Part shown: piece by piece, positions 31,256-41,237 of the stretch
How positions within the stretch are numbered: the stretch's first letter is position 1
Layout of the letters: each line of letters opens with the position of its first letter
Origin: Leucothrix pacifica
GTDB lineage: Bacteria; Pseudomonadota; Gammaproteobacteria; Thiotrichales; Thiotrichaceae
DNA length: 62,465 nucleotides
NCBI RefSeq assembly: GCF_003172875.1
Contig: NZ_QGKM01000078.1
Span: 1-62,465, forward strand
Direction: 5' to 3'
Translations under genes and position numbers: made by a program
The notes under the pieces: model-generated
Databases searched by the model: none
What the model was told of the DNA's origin: nothing
What the model saw: the letters and a program-made list of their open reading frames with translations, nothing else

Positions 31256-32529
31256 GACACACCTCGCTCAAATAGTTGACGGAACACCGGATAGATCTGT
31301 GTATTATCCTGCACGGCTTTTAAATCAAAGCGATCTTTAAAAATCCCACCCTGGATTTCTTTGTAGCTATACCACAGCTCCTGTGGTGGGCGCTTACCAA
31401 TTTCAATATATGAATAGTGTTGCACACACGGTAAAACCTTCTCAGTCAGTAACTCGACACATTTTTCAGTATCACCCTGCCAGTTGTCACCATCTGAAGC
31501 TTGAGCCGCATAGATATTCCATTGTGAGGGCGAATAACGCTCCTGAATAATTTCATCCATCAGCGTCAACGCACTGGAAACCACCGTTCCACCAGTCTCT
31601 CGTGAATAGAAAAAGTCATGTTCATTCACCTCAGATGCCGTGTTGTGATGACGTATGAACACCAATTCAATCTTCTCGTAATTGCGTTTGAGGAATAAAT
31701 ACAGCAGAAAAAAGAATCGTTTAGCGGTATCTTTGATCTCTTCTGTCATTGAACCCGACACATCCATCAAACAAAACATCACCGCCTTTGGTGAAGGCTG
31801 AGGAAGCTTTACAGTCAAATTGTATTTAAGGTCAAATTCATCAATGTACGGAATGGCATTGATTTTGCGACTTAATACATCGATCTCATCAAGAATCACT
31901 TTCTTGCGAGACTCTTCTGCTTCAGTCAAAGGCTCAACAAACCCCTCTAACTCCAAGCGTAACTCTTTACGTCGACGTCGCTTCTTCCCACCTAGGGCAA
32001 TCTTACGGGCATGTGCGCTACGTAATGAACGCACCACGTTTAACTGACTAGGACTACCTACCTCACTAAAGCCAGCGCGTGCTAATTTGAATTCACTACT
32101 ATCAGCAAGCTGCCGTTTCACCATATTCGGTAAGGCAAGGTCTTCAAACATGAACTCCAAAAACTCCTCTTGGGAGATCTGGAATACAAAGTCATCATCA
32201 CCCTCGCCAGAGTCCGACGCCTCGCCCTCACCTGCACCGCCGCCACCTTGCGGTGGTGGACGTTGAATGCGGTCTCCGGTAACAAATTCCTTATTACCTG
32301 TCAGAACGAAATCACGACGGCCGCCGGGGCCATGGCCAAACACTGGTTCATTAACATCTTCACGCGGAATACTCACATCTTCACCGCGATCCATATCGGT
32401 AATGCTACGCTTGCCTATCGCCTCAGACACAGCCTTCTTTATCTGCTTGCGATAACGGCGCAAAAAACGCTGGCGATTTACCGTATTCTTATTTTTACTA
32501 TTAAGACGTCGATCAATTATGTATGGCAT
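31252..32529 (-). CDS. YeaH/YhbH family (DUF444) protein
   Basis: A 425-residue DUF444 protein. The N-terminal 200 residues are basic, with a Gly/Pro-rich linker near 90-110. The C-terminal half is a von Willebrand A-like domain with a MIDAS motif, DVSGS at 256-260. It is always found with PrkA and SpoVR and is probably part of that stress-responsive complex. It lies 48 bases after prkA. Confidence 0.95.
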   Translation of the reverse strand: MPYIIDRRLNSKNKNTVNRQRFLRRYRKQIKKAVSEAIGKRSITDMDRGEDVSIPREDVNEPVFGHGPGGRRDFVLTGNKEFVTGDRIQRPPPQGGGGAGEGEASDSGEGDDDFVFQISQEEFLEFMFEDLALPNMVKRQLADSSEFKLARAGFSEVGSPSQLNVVRSLRSAHARKIALGGKKRRRRKELRLELEGFVEPLTEAEESRKKVILDEIDVLSRKINAIPYIDEFDLKYNLTVKLPQPSPKAVMFCLMDVSGSMTEEIKDTAKRFFFLLYLFLKRNYEKIELVFIRHHNTASEVNEHDFFYSRETGGTVVSSALTLMDEIIQERYSPSQWNIYAAQASDGDNWQGDTEKCVELLTEKVLPCVQHYSYIEIGKRPPQELWYSYKEIQGGIFKDRFDLKAVQDNTQIYPVFRQLFERGVS

Positions 32530-32577
32530 AAGCCCCTCATACGAAGTTATCGGATACAGCGAGTCATCAGCAATGAC

Positions 32578-34497
32578 TTACTGTGACTTACGTACGCGTA
32601 AATACCACTCCGCTAATAAACGAACCTGCTTCTCTGTATAACCACGCTCAACCATGCGGTTTACGAAGTTATCGTGCTTGCGTTGCTCTTCCGTCGAAGA
32701 CTTGGCACTAAATGAAATCACCGGTAACAGCTCTTCAGTACTTGAGAACATCTTCTTCTCAATTACGCGACGCAGCTTTTCGTAGCTTGTCCAGTCTGGA
32801 TTCTTACCACCGTGATTCGCACGTGCACGTAACACAAAGTTCACAACCTCATTTCGGAAGTCCTTAGGGTTACTAATACCCGCGGATTTTTCGATCTTTT
32901 CAAGATCAGCATTCAAGGCATTGCGGTCTAGTAACTCACCCGTCTCAGGGTCACGATATTCCTGATCCTGTATCCAGAAATCAGCATAGGTGACATAGCG
33001 ATCAAATAAGTTCTGACCATACTCTGAGTAAGACTCCAGATAAGCCGTTTGAATTTCTTTACCAATAAACTGCACATAACGTGGACTGAGATACTCTTTG
33101 ATGTAACCCATATAACGATCCTGAATTTCTTCAGAGAACTGCTCACGCTCAATCTGACGCTCCAGCACATACATGAGGTGCACGGGATTAGCCGCAATTT
33201 CAGTAGAATCAAAATTGAATACTTTAGACAGAATCTTGAAGGCAAAACGGGTTGAAATACCGCTCATACCCTCATCAACGCCTGCTGCGTCACGATACTC
33301 CTGCATCGTTTTCGCTTTTGGGTCGATGTCCTTTAATGTCTCGCCATCATAAATGCGCATCTTGGAGTAAACACTGGAGTTTTCTGGCTCTTTCAGGCGT
33401 GATAACACAGAGAACTCAGCCAACATTTTCAGCGTGTCTGGCGCACAAGGCGCTTCAGACAATGAACTATGTTGCATCAGTTTTTCGTAGATCTTAATTT
33501 CTTCACTCAGGCGCAGGCAATAAGGCACTTTGACGATAGAAACACGGTCAATAAACGCCTCATTATTGCGATCATTCTTAAAGGTCTGCCATTCCGACTC
33601 ATTCGAGTGAGCAAGAATCACACCATTAAAAGGAATCGCACCAATACTTTCGGTACCATTGTAATTACCTTCTTGTGTTGCAGTTAGCAGAGGATGTAAC
33701 ACCTTAATTGGCGCCTTAAACATCTCCACAAACTCCATTAAGCCCTGATTGGCCATCGACAAGCCACCTGAGTAGCTATAAGCGTCTGTATCATGCTGAG
33801 GAAAGTCTTCCAGCTTACGAATATCAACCTTACCAACCAACGATGAGATGTCCTGATTGTTCTCATCACCAGGCTCAGTTTTAGAAATAGCGATTTGATT
33901 CAGAATTGATGGAAAGCGCTTAACGACACGGAATTGACTGATATCACCACCGAATTCTTTCAGGCGCTTAGCAGCCCAAGGTGACATAATGGTGTCGAGA
34001 TAACGCTTTGGAATACCGTAATCTTCTTCGAGAATCACCGCATCCTCGTCACCGAATAAGCCCAATGGTGATTCATTAATAGGAGAGCCTTTAATGCAGT
34101 AAATCGGCTGCTTTTGCATCAATGCTTTTAATGCTTCAGCCAGAGATGATTTACCACCACCCACCGGACCTAGCAGATACAGAACCTGCTTATTCTCTTC
34201 AAGTCCCTGCGCGGCATGGCGAAAGAATGAAACGATTTGCTCTATGCTGTCTTCCATGCCATAAAAATCAGCAAACGCCGGATAACGCTGAATCACCTTA
34301 TTCATAAAAATTCGGCTCAGGCGTGGGTCTTTTGCAGTATCTACAATCTCAGGCTCACCAATCGCACTCAACATGCGCTCGGCCGCTGTGGCATAAGTTA
34401 AGGGGTCGTTCTTGCATAGGTCGAGATACTCATTAAGCGAGTACTCTTCTTCCTTTAAAGACTCGTATCTTGACTGATAATGATCAAATATGCTCAT
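32578..34497 (-). CDS. PrkA family serine protein kinase/AAA protein
   Basis: A 639-residue PrkA (YeaG-like) protein. The AAA-type nucleotide-binding P-loop GPVGGGKS lies at 110-117, and the C-terminal part has the PrkA-specific domain. Homologues were described as serine kinases and, in Bacillus, as having ATP-dependent protease activity; E. coli YeaG acts in nitrogen-starvation survival. The ATG has AGGTGG upstream. It is the first gene of the operon, preceded by a 467-base gene-free region. Confidence 0.95.
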   Translation of the reverse strand: MSIFDHYQSRYESLKEEEYSLNEYLDLCKNDPLTYATAAERMLSAIGEPEIVDTAKDPRLSRIFMNKVIQRYPAFADFYGMEDSIEQIVSFFRHAAQGLEENKQVLYLLGPVGGGKSSLAEALKALMQKQPIYCIKGSPINESPLGLFGDEDAVILEEDYGIPKRYLDTIMSPWAAKRLKEFGGDISQFRVVKRFPSILNQIAISKTEPGDENNQDISSLVGKVDIRKLEDFPQHDTDAYSYSGGLSMANQGLMEFVEMFKAPIKVLHPLLTATQEGNYNGTESIGAIPFNGVILAHSNESEWQTFKNDRNNEAFIDRVSIVKVPYCLRLSEEIKIYEKLMQHSSLSEAPCAPDTLKMLAEFSVLSRLKEPENSSVYSKMRIYDGETLKDIDPKAKTMQEYRDAAGVDEGMSGISTRFAFKILSKVFNFDSTEIAANPVHLMYVLERQIEREQFSEEIQDRYMGYIKEYLSPRYVQFIGKEIQTAYLESYSEYGQNLFDRYVTYADFWIQDQEYRDPETGELLDRNALNADLEKIEKSAGISNPKDFRNEVVNFVLRARANHGGKNPDWTSYEKLRRVIEKKMFSSTEELLPVISFSAKSSTEEQRKHDNFVNRMVERGYTEKQVRLLAEWYLRVRKSQ

Positions 34498-34964
34498 TTT
34501 TATACCACCTAATTGTAGACTGAAGTTTTTATTATGTATGGTCTTGATGCCACGAGGGCATGACCTCGATAGTGCTTTATACCTCTGTGTAACTTAAATA
34601 GTTCGTAATTAAAACGGTGTCAGAGTAATGACTTAGTACACAGATTTTGGACGAGGTTTATAGTCTATATAGCGCGCTTAACGTTCAATAAACAAACAAA
34701 ACCTGACCAACGGCCTTACTCTGTTGTTCTTTCAGCAGGGGTTAATTTTAGACCCGGAGACTGTAAAAATTATGACCCAAGACTGAATGTTTGGTTCGTG
34801 AAACAATCGCGATTTATTTTGATGTTATAGCAAACATAACCCAAACGGTAATCGCAGTATAGAGTGATTTTGTAAAATCGCTAATTACCATACGGTATGA
34901 AAGCCAGTATTGACGAGACCAACGGAACAAGTATTACGCAGCAAGAATGGAGATATCAGAAAAT
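34498..34964. other. gene-free region upstream of prkA and downstream of the tRNA genes
   Basis: No convincing ORF is seen. It holds the perfect palindrome AATCGCGATT (34805-34814) and a compound hairpin: outer GGTAAT/ATTACC (34847-34852 with 34884-34889) around an inner 9-base stem with one G-U (34863-34871 with 34874-34882). The prkA promoter must lie here but no clear -35/-10 pair stands out. Confidence 0.4.
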
Positions 34965-35041
<77 letters not shown>

Positions 35042-35128
35042 CCAGTGTGTGCGATTTAGCTAGATTGTGACGATCTTATCTTAGCGATAAACCGAACGTA
35101 AAAGAGGACAGGCAATCCTCAGTCAAAT

Positions 35129-35205
<77 letters not shown>

Positions 35206-35287
35206 CCAGAGAGAGCGCATTATAGGTAGGCTTCAATGAATGCGCAAGCCTTCTCTCAATTTATTTCAAAAACATAATATTGCACAA

Positions 35288-36316
35288 TTAAAGTGATAAA
35301 TTACCCAACACTTTAGTTCCACGATATTTCACTAATGCGCCTGTTTTTACCTGCTCACCTTGCTTTGGTAATAAACGAAAACTCCGCTCACCCGGGTTTT
35401 GGTAGCCTTCTGGTATAGAGTCCGTTTTTAATACTGCCATCGCAATATCAGACCACTTCGCATCCTCACCACTGAACACTAAATTGTATTGAGTGCCATC
35501 GGTATGCGTAGAGAAAATAGCATTCTGCAATTCAATCGCACCAGGATCCAATATCTCCTGAGCTAGTACACTAGGTGCCGCGACATCAACTACCGTATCA
35601 GCATTTACCACTTCAAACAGTAATCCATCTTTGCGTACTTTCTCGATAATTGTTCTGACTTCAGGCCGCAGTTTTTCTACTACCGCGCACACTGAGGTCG
35701 ACAAATCATCTGACTCAATACGTCGGGAGTCATTAGCCAAAATTAACAAGGTGCTGGCCGTCTGGATACCTGCCCGCTCCAATACACTCCCATCGGAAGG
35801 CACCCCTTTGACGAAGTGTACATTCAACGCTGTCATCCATGCCGGCTTTTCTTCTAACTGATTATTAACACAGACGATGCCTAAATCTTTATACCGGTCA
35901 TCATTGCGCAACTCCGCAACGATGTTCTCAACCTTGTCATCACTTGGGTAACCGGTAATGATCAAATCAATCTTGTCTTTCATGCGTATTAAACCTCGTT
36001 TGCGACGTGAACTGATGTCCACCATCACCTCTGTTACCTTACCTAAGAACAATCCAAGCAGTGCGATACCCACTACCATGTACACGGTAACAAACACCTT
36101 GCCGAAACCGGTTTTTGGTGAAATATCGCCATACCCCACCGTGGTGGCAGTAGTGACTAAGAAGTAATAAGTGTCGAGTAGCGATAAGCCTTCAACCGTC
36201 CACATGTACAAGGCGAATAAAACGGAGATACCTAGGAAAAACAACAACAGATACTTGTTTTCCCGCAGTATCCTGAGCGCCCTAAGGCGCTTCAGAGAAT
36301 CGACTAAATAGAACAT
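35288..36316 (-). CDS. potassium channel protein with RCK-like domain
   Basis: A 342-residue two-transmembrane channel: spans at about 23-40 and 75-95 flank a pore helix and the selectivity filter TTVGYGD at 58-64. A cytosolic TrkA-N/RCK-type Rossmann domain follows (about 110-250), although its first strand (DLIITGYPSDDKVENI) lacks a classical GxGxxG, and a C-terminal domain completes it. It probably conducts K+ under ligand or nucleotide control. It lies one base past the tldE stop and may be co-transcribed. Confidence 0.9.
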   Translation of the reverse strand: MFYLVDSLKRLRALRILRENKYLLLFFLGISVLFALYMWTVEGLSLLDTYYFLVTTATTVGYGDISPKTGFGKVFVTVYMVVGIALLGLFLGKVTEVMVDISSRRKRGLIRMKDKIDLIITGYPSDDKVENIVAELRNDDRYKDLGIVCVNNQLEEKPAWMTALNVHFVKGVPSDGSVLERAGIQTASTLLILANDSRRIESDDLSTSVCAVVEKLRPEVRTIIEKVRKDGLLFEVVNADTVVDVAAPSVLAQEILDPGAIELQNAIFSTHTDGTQYNLVFSGEDAKWSDIAMAVLKTDSIPEGYQNPGERSFRLLPKQGEQVKTGALVKYRGTKVLGNLSL

Positions 36317-36317
36317 A

Positions 36318-37667
36318 TTATTCGCCTGAAATGGCTATATCCGCGAAACGAATGGATGGCATCAATGCAGAGCGCTCCCAGTTCCAGAACTGCTCATCGC
36401 CAATGCACTGAATCTGGTTTAGCATTTTGTAGAAGTTTCCGGCAACCGTGATACCACGAACAGGTTGAACGCGCTGACCATCACGGCACAGAAAACCTGA
36501 CACACCCAGACTAAAATCGCCCGAGATTGGATTCGCACCGGAATGCAATCCTGCCATGCTGGTCACTTCAATATATTCACCAGCATTTAACTCTGCAGCA
36601 GCGGCTGTGCCCTCACCTATGACTAACTGGTGGTAGCCCACACCAAGGGTAGAGCGCGCACCACGCGATGCATGACCACTGGTTTTCACACCGAAATGTT
36701 TCGCTGTCACACTGTTGTGCATCATGTTCTGGAACACACCATCCACCACAAAAGGTGTATCTGCAGCGGCTGTACCTTCATCATCAAAAAGGCTGTAGCC
36801 AAAACCATCCATCAATAATGGCTTATCCCAGTATTGCAAACGGCTATCAGCAACCTGCTCACCGATTTTCTCGCGCCATGGATTGATACCATCTTTAGCG
36901 GCTTTGCCCGATAACACCATTGAAAACACTGAAAACAGCTCTACCTGACATTCCCGATCAAAGATCACATCATAGTGCTTTGAAGGCACAGGCTTACCAT
37001 CCAGCATATTTAAACTGAGATCTGCAACCTCATCGATCAATGTCGGAATGCTTAGCTCTTTAGTCAGGCGGAACATTTGGCCCGTCCCTTCCATTGCGTT
37101 CTTTTCACCCTCTTCAGCTAGCGCATAAGCGTAGGCATAAACCATACGGCTACGACTCGCTGCATTTAATCCGGCACTGGAGAAGATATAACGACTACTA
37201 GACGACTCTGCTACGCCATTGTACGGAGAGCTTTTGATACGGTCTTTACTAACTAAGCCTTTCTCAAGCTCCAATACCATTTCAATTTTTTCATCAACTG
37301 TGCCGGTGTCTTCAGGATAGAAGATCGCATCATCACTGCGCAGAGATTGCTGATATTCCAGAATCTTTTCATCAGGCTCAACCGCTGAGTAAGTGGCATT
37401 TTGCAAAGCCTGATCAACCATCCATTGCAGCGATTCGGCATCACTGGCTTCACTGTAGGCTATCCCTACCTTGTCATCTTTAATCACACGCACACCAAAC
37501 GTTTGCGTGTTACTCACTGTGTGTTCTTCCAGCTCACCCTCATTGGCTTTCAGGGATAAAGACTCACCCTCCAGCACGATAAGATCAGCCTCCGCACCTG
37601 CTGCTTTCGCACGTGAAAAAACCTGCTCACTCGCAGTCGATAATGTCTCACTAATTTGCTGTGTCAT
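36318..37667 (-). CDS. pmbA: TldE/PmbA metalloprotease-like subunit
   Basis: A 449-residue partner of TldD. The TldD/TldE complex is a peptidase acting on unfolded peptides; it matures microcin B17 and degrades CcdA antitoxin in E. coli. TldE carries no zinc motif, as expected. Family stretches are SGHASRGARSTLGVG near residue 340 and SGDFSLGVSGF near 400. The start codon shares one base with the tldD stop (TGATG), so the two are translationally coupled. Confidence 0.95.
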   Translation of the reverse strand: MTQQISETLSTASEQVFSRAKAAGAEADLIVLEGESLSLKANEGELEEHTVSNTQTFGVRVIKDDKVGIAYSEASDAESLQWMVDQALQNATYSAVEPDEKILEYQQSLRSDDAIFYPEDTGTVDEKIEMVLELEKGLVSKDRIKSSPYNGVAESSSSRYIFSSAGLNAASRSRMVYAYAYALAEEGEKNAMEGTGQMFRLTKELSIPTLIDEVADLSLNMLDGKPVPSKHYDVIFDRECQVELFSVFSMVLSGKAAKDGINPWREKIGEQVADSRLQYWDKPLLMDGFGYSLFDDEGTAAADTPFVVDGVFQNMMHNSVTAKHFGVKTSGHASRGARSTLGVGYHQLVIGEGTAAAAELNAGEYIEVTSMAGLHSGANPISGDFSLGVSGFLCRDGQRVQPVRGITVAGNFYKMLNQIQCIGDEQFWNWERSALMPSIRFADIAISGE

Positions 37668-39052
37668 CAGGCATTACCTCCGACCAGAATGGTATCCACT
37701 TTGAGCGCGGGTTGCCCCACTGTTGTTGGTATCGACCCACTCACAGAGCCACACATTCCACAAGCCAAGGCAAAGTCTTTACCGACCATACTGATCTCTT
37801 TTAGTACCTCAGGGCCAGTACTGATCAAGGTTGCAGACTTCACCGGATATTGAATCTTGCCATCCTCAACGTAATAACCCTCTGTCACCGCAAAGTTAAA
37901 CTCGCCCGTGCCCGGCTGCACCGAACCACCGCCCATATGTGAAGCATAAATTCCTTTATCAATCGACGAGATCATGTCATCAATCTCACTATCGCCGGCT
38001 TCGATAAAGGTATTACGCATGCGAGAGGCTGGCGCATAACGATAAGACTGACGACGACCAGAGCCAGTACGCTCATAGCCCGTTTTTTCGCTCCCCATAC
38101 GATCCACCAGGAAACTAGTTAGCTTGCCATTGGTAATCAACTGCGTGCGCTGCGTTTCCATGCCTTCATCATCGATATTGATTGAGCCCCACTCATTATT
38201 CATGGTGCCGTCATCAACCGCATTCACTACTTCACTGGCAATCATTTCACCCATCTGGTCATGGAAAACAGACGCCTTCTTAGCGACTGACGTCGTTTCC
38301 AGCAAATGACCACAGGCTTCGTGGAAAATAACGCCACCAAAGCCATTACCAATCACTACTGGCATTTTGCCTGACGGACAAGGCTTGGCACTTAAATTCA
38401 CCAAAGCCTGACGCGACGCTTCCTCACCGGTATACACAGGGTCCATTGAATCACTGAGCTCCCAGCCCAATAAGCCACCATCATTCCAGCCACCGGTCGC
38501 CTGCTCGGTGCCATCACTGGCAATCGAGGTCAAACCAGAGCGAATATAGTTTCGTGTGTCACCAGTGTGTAAACCTTCAGAGTTGAAGATCTCGATCTCT
38601 TGCTCACGCTGCATACAATATCCGCGAGTCTGGCTGATGCTTTCACTCACTGCCCGCGCCGCAGCATCAGCTTTTAACAAATACTCCACTTTACTGTCGA
38701 TAGCCGCATTTTTACTCAGCACGATTTTCGCAGGGTGATGATCACTCATTTTGCGGTAATCAAAACTAATGAACTCATTAACACGCTCACGCAAATCACG
38801 TGAGGACAGATTTGAGGCTATCTTTTTTAGACTGTCAGCATCCGTTTGATTGGTATAACCATATAAAACCTTACTTCCAAACACGATGCGTAAGCCGATA
38901 CCAAAGTCGATACCCGAGTCTACCGACTTCACTTTATCGCTTAAGGTATCAATAGAGGATGTACGATGTTTTTCAATGAATAATTCGGCAAAATTTGCAC
39001 CGAGGGAAAGGGCGTGATCTATCACCGATTGAGCAATGGCAGGATTGAGCAT
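37667..39052 (-). CDS. tldD: metalloprotease TldD
   Basis: A 461-residue catalytic subunit of the TldD/TldE protease. The zinc motif HEACGH (HExxxH) lies near residue 250 and the final ligand region is in the C-terminal third (FALACGMCGSVSGSIPTTVG). The operon order is tldD then tldE. No RiPP precursor or biosynthetic enzyme is visible nearby, so a general housekeeping role is more likely than a dedicated one. Confidence 0.96.
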   Translation of the reverse strand: MLNPAIAQSVIDHALSLGANFAELFIEKHRTSSIDTLSDKVKSVDSGIDFGIGLRIVFGSKVLYGYTNQTDADSLKKIASNLSSRDLRERVNEFISFDYRKMSDHHPAKIVLSKNAAIDSKVEYLLKADAAARAVSESISQTRGYCMQREQEIEIFNSEGLHTGDTRNYIRSGLTSIASDGTEQATGGWNDGGLLGWELSDSMDPVYTGEEASRQALVNLSAKPCPSGKMPVVIGNGFGGVIFHEACGHLLETTSVAKKASVFHDQMGEMIASEVVNAVDDGTMNNEWGSINIDDEGMETQRTQLITNGKLTSFLVDRMGSEKTGYERTGSGRRQSYRYAPASRMRNTFIEAGDSEIDDMISSIDKGIYASHMGGGSVQPGTGEFNFAVTEGYYVEDGKIQYPVKSATLISTGPEVLKEISMVGKDFALACGMCGSVSGSIPTTVGQPALKVDTILVGGNA

Positions 39053-39339
39053 CTGGCGTCTCCTCTCTTATTTTGTTGGTATTTGATACGTTATTATAGG
39101 GTTTGTATTTGGATTAACAACTATTCCGGTAAACCCTCGGTCATTCTAAGGCCAATTGCGGCTTATCTGTCAGGCATAAACACTGATCACTATAAATCTT
39201 ATGGCGGATACTCAACAATTTAAATTGCACTTTACAGCACATTAAGGTCTATACCATTAGTTGCCATAGCAAGAGGCAACCACAGGGCTTACGAAAATAA
39301 TAATAAATTTATCAACAACATAATCAAGGATGATATGTT

Positions 39340-39654
39340 ATGAAACTCAAAAGCCTGACAATAGTCGCCTTACTTGGCGCATCGTTAATCGGCAGCCAAG
39401 CCTATGCCTGGAAAGGCCATCACCATGGTAAACACTATCATGGTACACACTCACATCACGTTTATGTGAAACCGGTGTATGTTAAACCAGCTGACAACTG
39501 GCACCAACACCCTGCCAATCCTTACACTAATGACTTGATACACAACCACCCTAATGGTTTGAATCACCATGTCCACACCTATGGTAAAGGCAGTTCAAAA
39601 TCTCACACACACCATGGTCATACCTACGAGATCTGTCCATACCCTGGACACTAA
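39340..39654 (+). CDS. His-rich exported protein
   Basis: A 104-residue protein with a clear signal peptide (cleavage after AYA, residue 23). The mature part of about 80 residues is roughly one quarter His, with clusters such as WKGHHHGKHYHG and SHTHHGHTY, a VYVKPVYVKP repeat and one Cys near the end. Such composition suggests binding of zinc, nickel or copper in the periplasm, but no family is recognised. It is monocistronic, with AAGGATG upstream and a strong terminator after it. Confidence 0.75.
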   Translation: MKLKSLTIVALLGASLIGSQAYAWKGHHHGKHYHGTHSHHVYVKPVYVKPADNWHQHPANPYTNDLIHNHPNGLNHHVHTYGKGSSKSHTHHGHTYEICPYPGH

Positions 39655-39698
39655 TCGTTTGTGAGAAACTAAAAACCGGTTAATCCGGAACCTGAAGT

Positions 39699-39738
39699 AA
39701 AAAGAGCGCTATCTGTGCATGCAGATAGCGCTCTTTTA
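39699..39738 (+). terminator. bidirectional terminator between convergent genes
   Basis: A perfect 16-base stem (39700-39715 with 39722-39737) around a 6-base loop, with A and T runs on both sides, lies 45 bases after the His-rich gene and faces the dctM end. It should end transcription from both directions. Confidence 0.9.
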
Positions 39739-39774
39739 TTTTTGATGTATACCAACACACTTGCTGAGTTTTAG

Positions 39775-39846
39775 CAGTAGCAGGATTAAATTCACGAAGT
39801 CCTTACGAACCCGCGAGTCGGCGTAGTGAAGATAATCCTGCTACTG
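39775..39846. repeat. long inverted repeat downstream of dctM
   Basis: A perfect 14-base inverted repeat (39775-39788 with 39833-39846) encloses 44 bases. Inside it TTCAC/GTGAA and TACG/CGTA can extend the stem. It begins 12 bases after the dctM stop and has no T run. It looks like a palindromic intergenic element or an mRNA 3'-end stabiliser; no second copy was noticed in the window. Confidence 0.6.
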
Positions 39847-39857
39847 TGCCTCCAAAG

Positions 39858-41237
39858 CTAGTTAGTGATAATCTCCGGTCCCATAAAGTGATTAGGCAGG
39901 AACGTGGATAACCAAGGAATGTAAGTCACCATAATCAGGAAGATAAACAGAATCGCCAGGAATGGCAGAGCTGCACGAACCACCGCCATCATCGGCATAC
40001 CAGCCACCCCACTGGTCACAAACAGATTCAAACCAACCGGCGGCGTAATCATACCAATTTCCATATTTACCACCATGATAATACCCAGATGAATAGGATC
40101 AATCCCAAGCTCCATCGCAATCGGGAACACCAATGGCGCAACGATGACCAACAAACCTGATGGCTCCATAAACTGACCACCAATCAGCAGGATCACATTC
40201 ACAACAATCAGGAACATAACCGGCCCAAGACCTGCTGCTAACATGGCTTGAGTAATCTGCTGAGGAATCTGCTCATCCGTTAGTACATGCTTCAGGATCA
40301 ATGCATTGGCGATAATAAACATCAGTGTAACGGTTAGCTTACCCGCTTCAAATAATGTTTTACGTGTATCGACGTGCCAAAACGCTGTCACCAATGCATA
40401 CGGCTTTTTCAGCAAACTGGTACGCTCACCCTCTTCCGTACCAGAAGCCAGCGGCCCCATATCACGATAGATAAAGCTAGAAATCAGGAAAGCATAAACC
40501 GCCGCCACTGCAGCTGCTTCTGTCGGTGTAAAGATACCACCGTAAATACCGCCCAGAATAATCACGATCAGGAACAATCCCCAACCTGCTTCACTACCTG
40601 CGCTAAAGACCTCAGACCAACCGGCCCACTCGCCCTTAGGCATATTACGAATACGCGCAATAATATAAATCGCCAGCATCAGCATAAAGCCCGCCAGCAA
40701 TCCAGGAATGACACCTGCAAGGAACATACGCCCGACTGAGACTTCAACGGATGCTGCATACACAACCATAACAATAGATGGCGGAATCAAAATACCCAGC
40801 GTACCCGCATTACAGATAACACCTGCTGCGAATTCTTTGGTATAGCCGACCTGACGCATACCTGCGATTACGATGCCACCAATCGCCACCACCGTCGCTG
40901 GTGAAGAACCGGATAAAGCCGCGAACAACATACAAGCAAAAACACCGGCAATCGCCAATCCACCGTGTAAATGCCCTACACAAGCAATCGAGAAACGAAT
41001 AATTCGCTTCGCCACACCGCCGGTCGACATAAAGCTGGAGGCTAGTATGAAGAACGGAATCGCCAGCAAGGTGTAATGCCCTGCCATCGCCTGATACAGC
41101 GTTTGAGCGACTGATGCCAGCGAGGTATCAGACAGAACCAATAAAAAGATGATAGAGCTAAAACCCAATGCAATCGCAATCGGAACACCAAGGAGCAACA
41201 GACCAATAATCAGTCCAAATAAAATTGCAACTTCCAT
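39858..41237 (-). CDS. dctM: TRAP transporter large permease DctM
   Basis: A 459-residue polytopic inner-membrane protein with about twelve or more hydrophobic segments, the main transport subunit of a tripartite ATP-independent periplasmic transporter that uses the Na+ gradient. The MEPSGLLVIVAPLVFPIA and NMEIGMITPPVGLNLFV stretches are typical of DctM. The ATG shares one base with the dctQ stop (TAATG). Confidence 0.95.
   Translation of the reverse strand: MEVAILFGLIIGLLLLGVPIAIALGFSSIIFLLVLSDTSLASVAQTLYQAMAGHYTLLAIPFFILASSFMSTGGVAKRIIRFSIACVGHLHGGLAIAGVFACMLFAALSGSSPATVVAIGGIVIAGMRQVGYTKEFAAGVICNAGTLGILIPPSIVMVVYAASVEVSVGRMFLAGVIPGLLAGFMLMLAIYIIARIRNMPKGEWAGWSEVFSAGSEAGWGLFLIVIILGGIYGGIFTPTEAAAVAAVYAFLISSFIYRDMGPLASGTEEGERTSLLKKPYALVTAFWHVDTRKTLFEAGKLTVTLMFIIANALILKHVLTDEQIPQQITQAMLAAGLGPVMFLIVVNVILLIGGQFMEPSGLLVIVAPLVFPIAMELGIDPIHLGIIMVVNMEIGMITPPVGLNLFVTSGVAGMPMMAVVRAALPFLAILFIFLIMVTYIPWLSTFLPNHFMGPEIITN

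Noticed and set aside
37667-39654. tldD/tldE with the nearby His-rich gene as a RiPP system
   Set aside because: TldD/TldE is a general gammaproteobacterial pair; the His-rich protein has a Sec signal peptide and its own terminator, and no RiPP-modifying enzyme is present.
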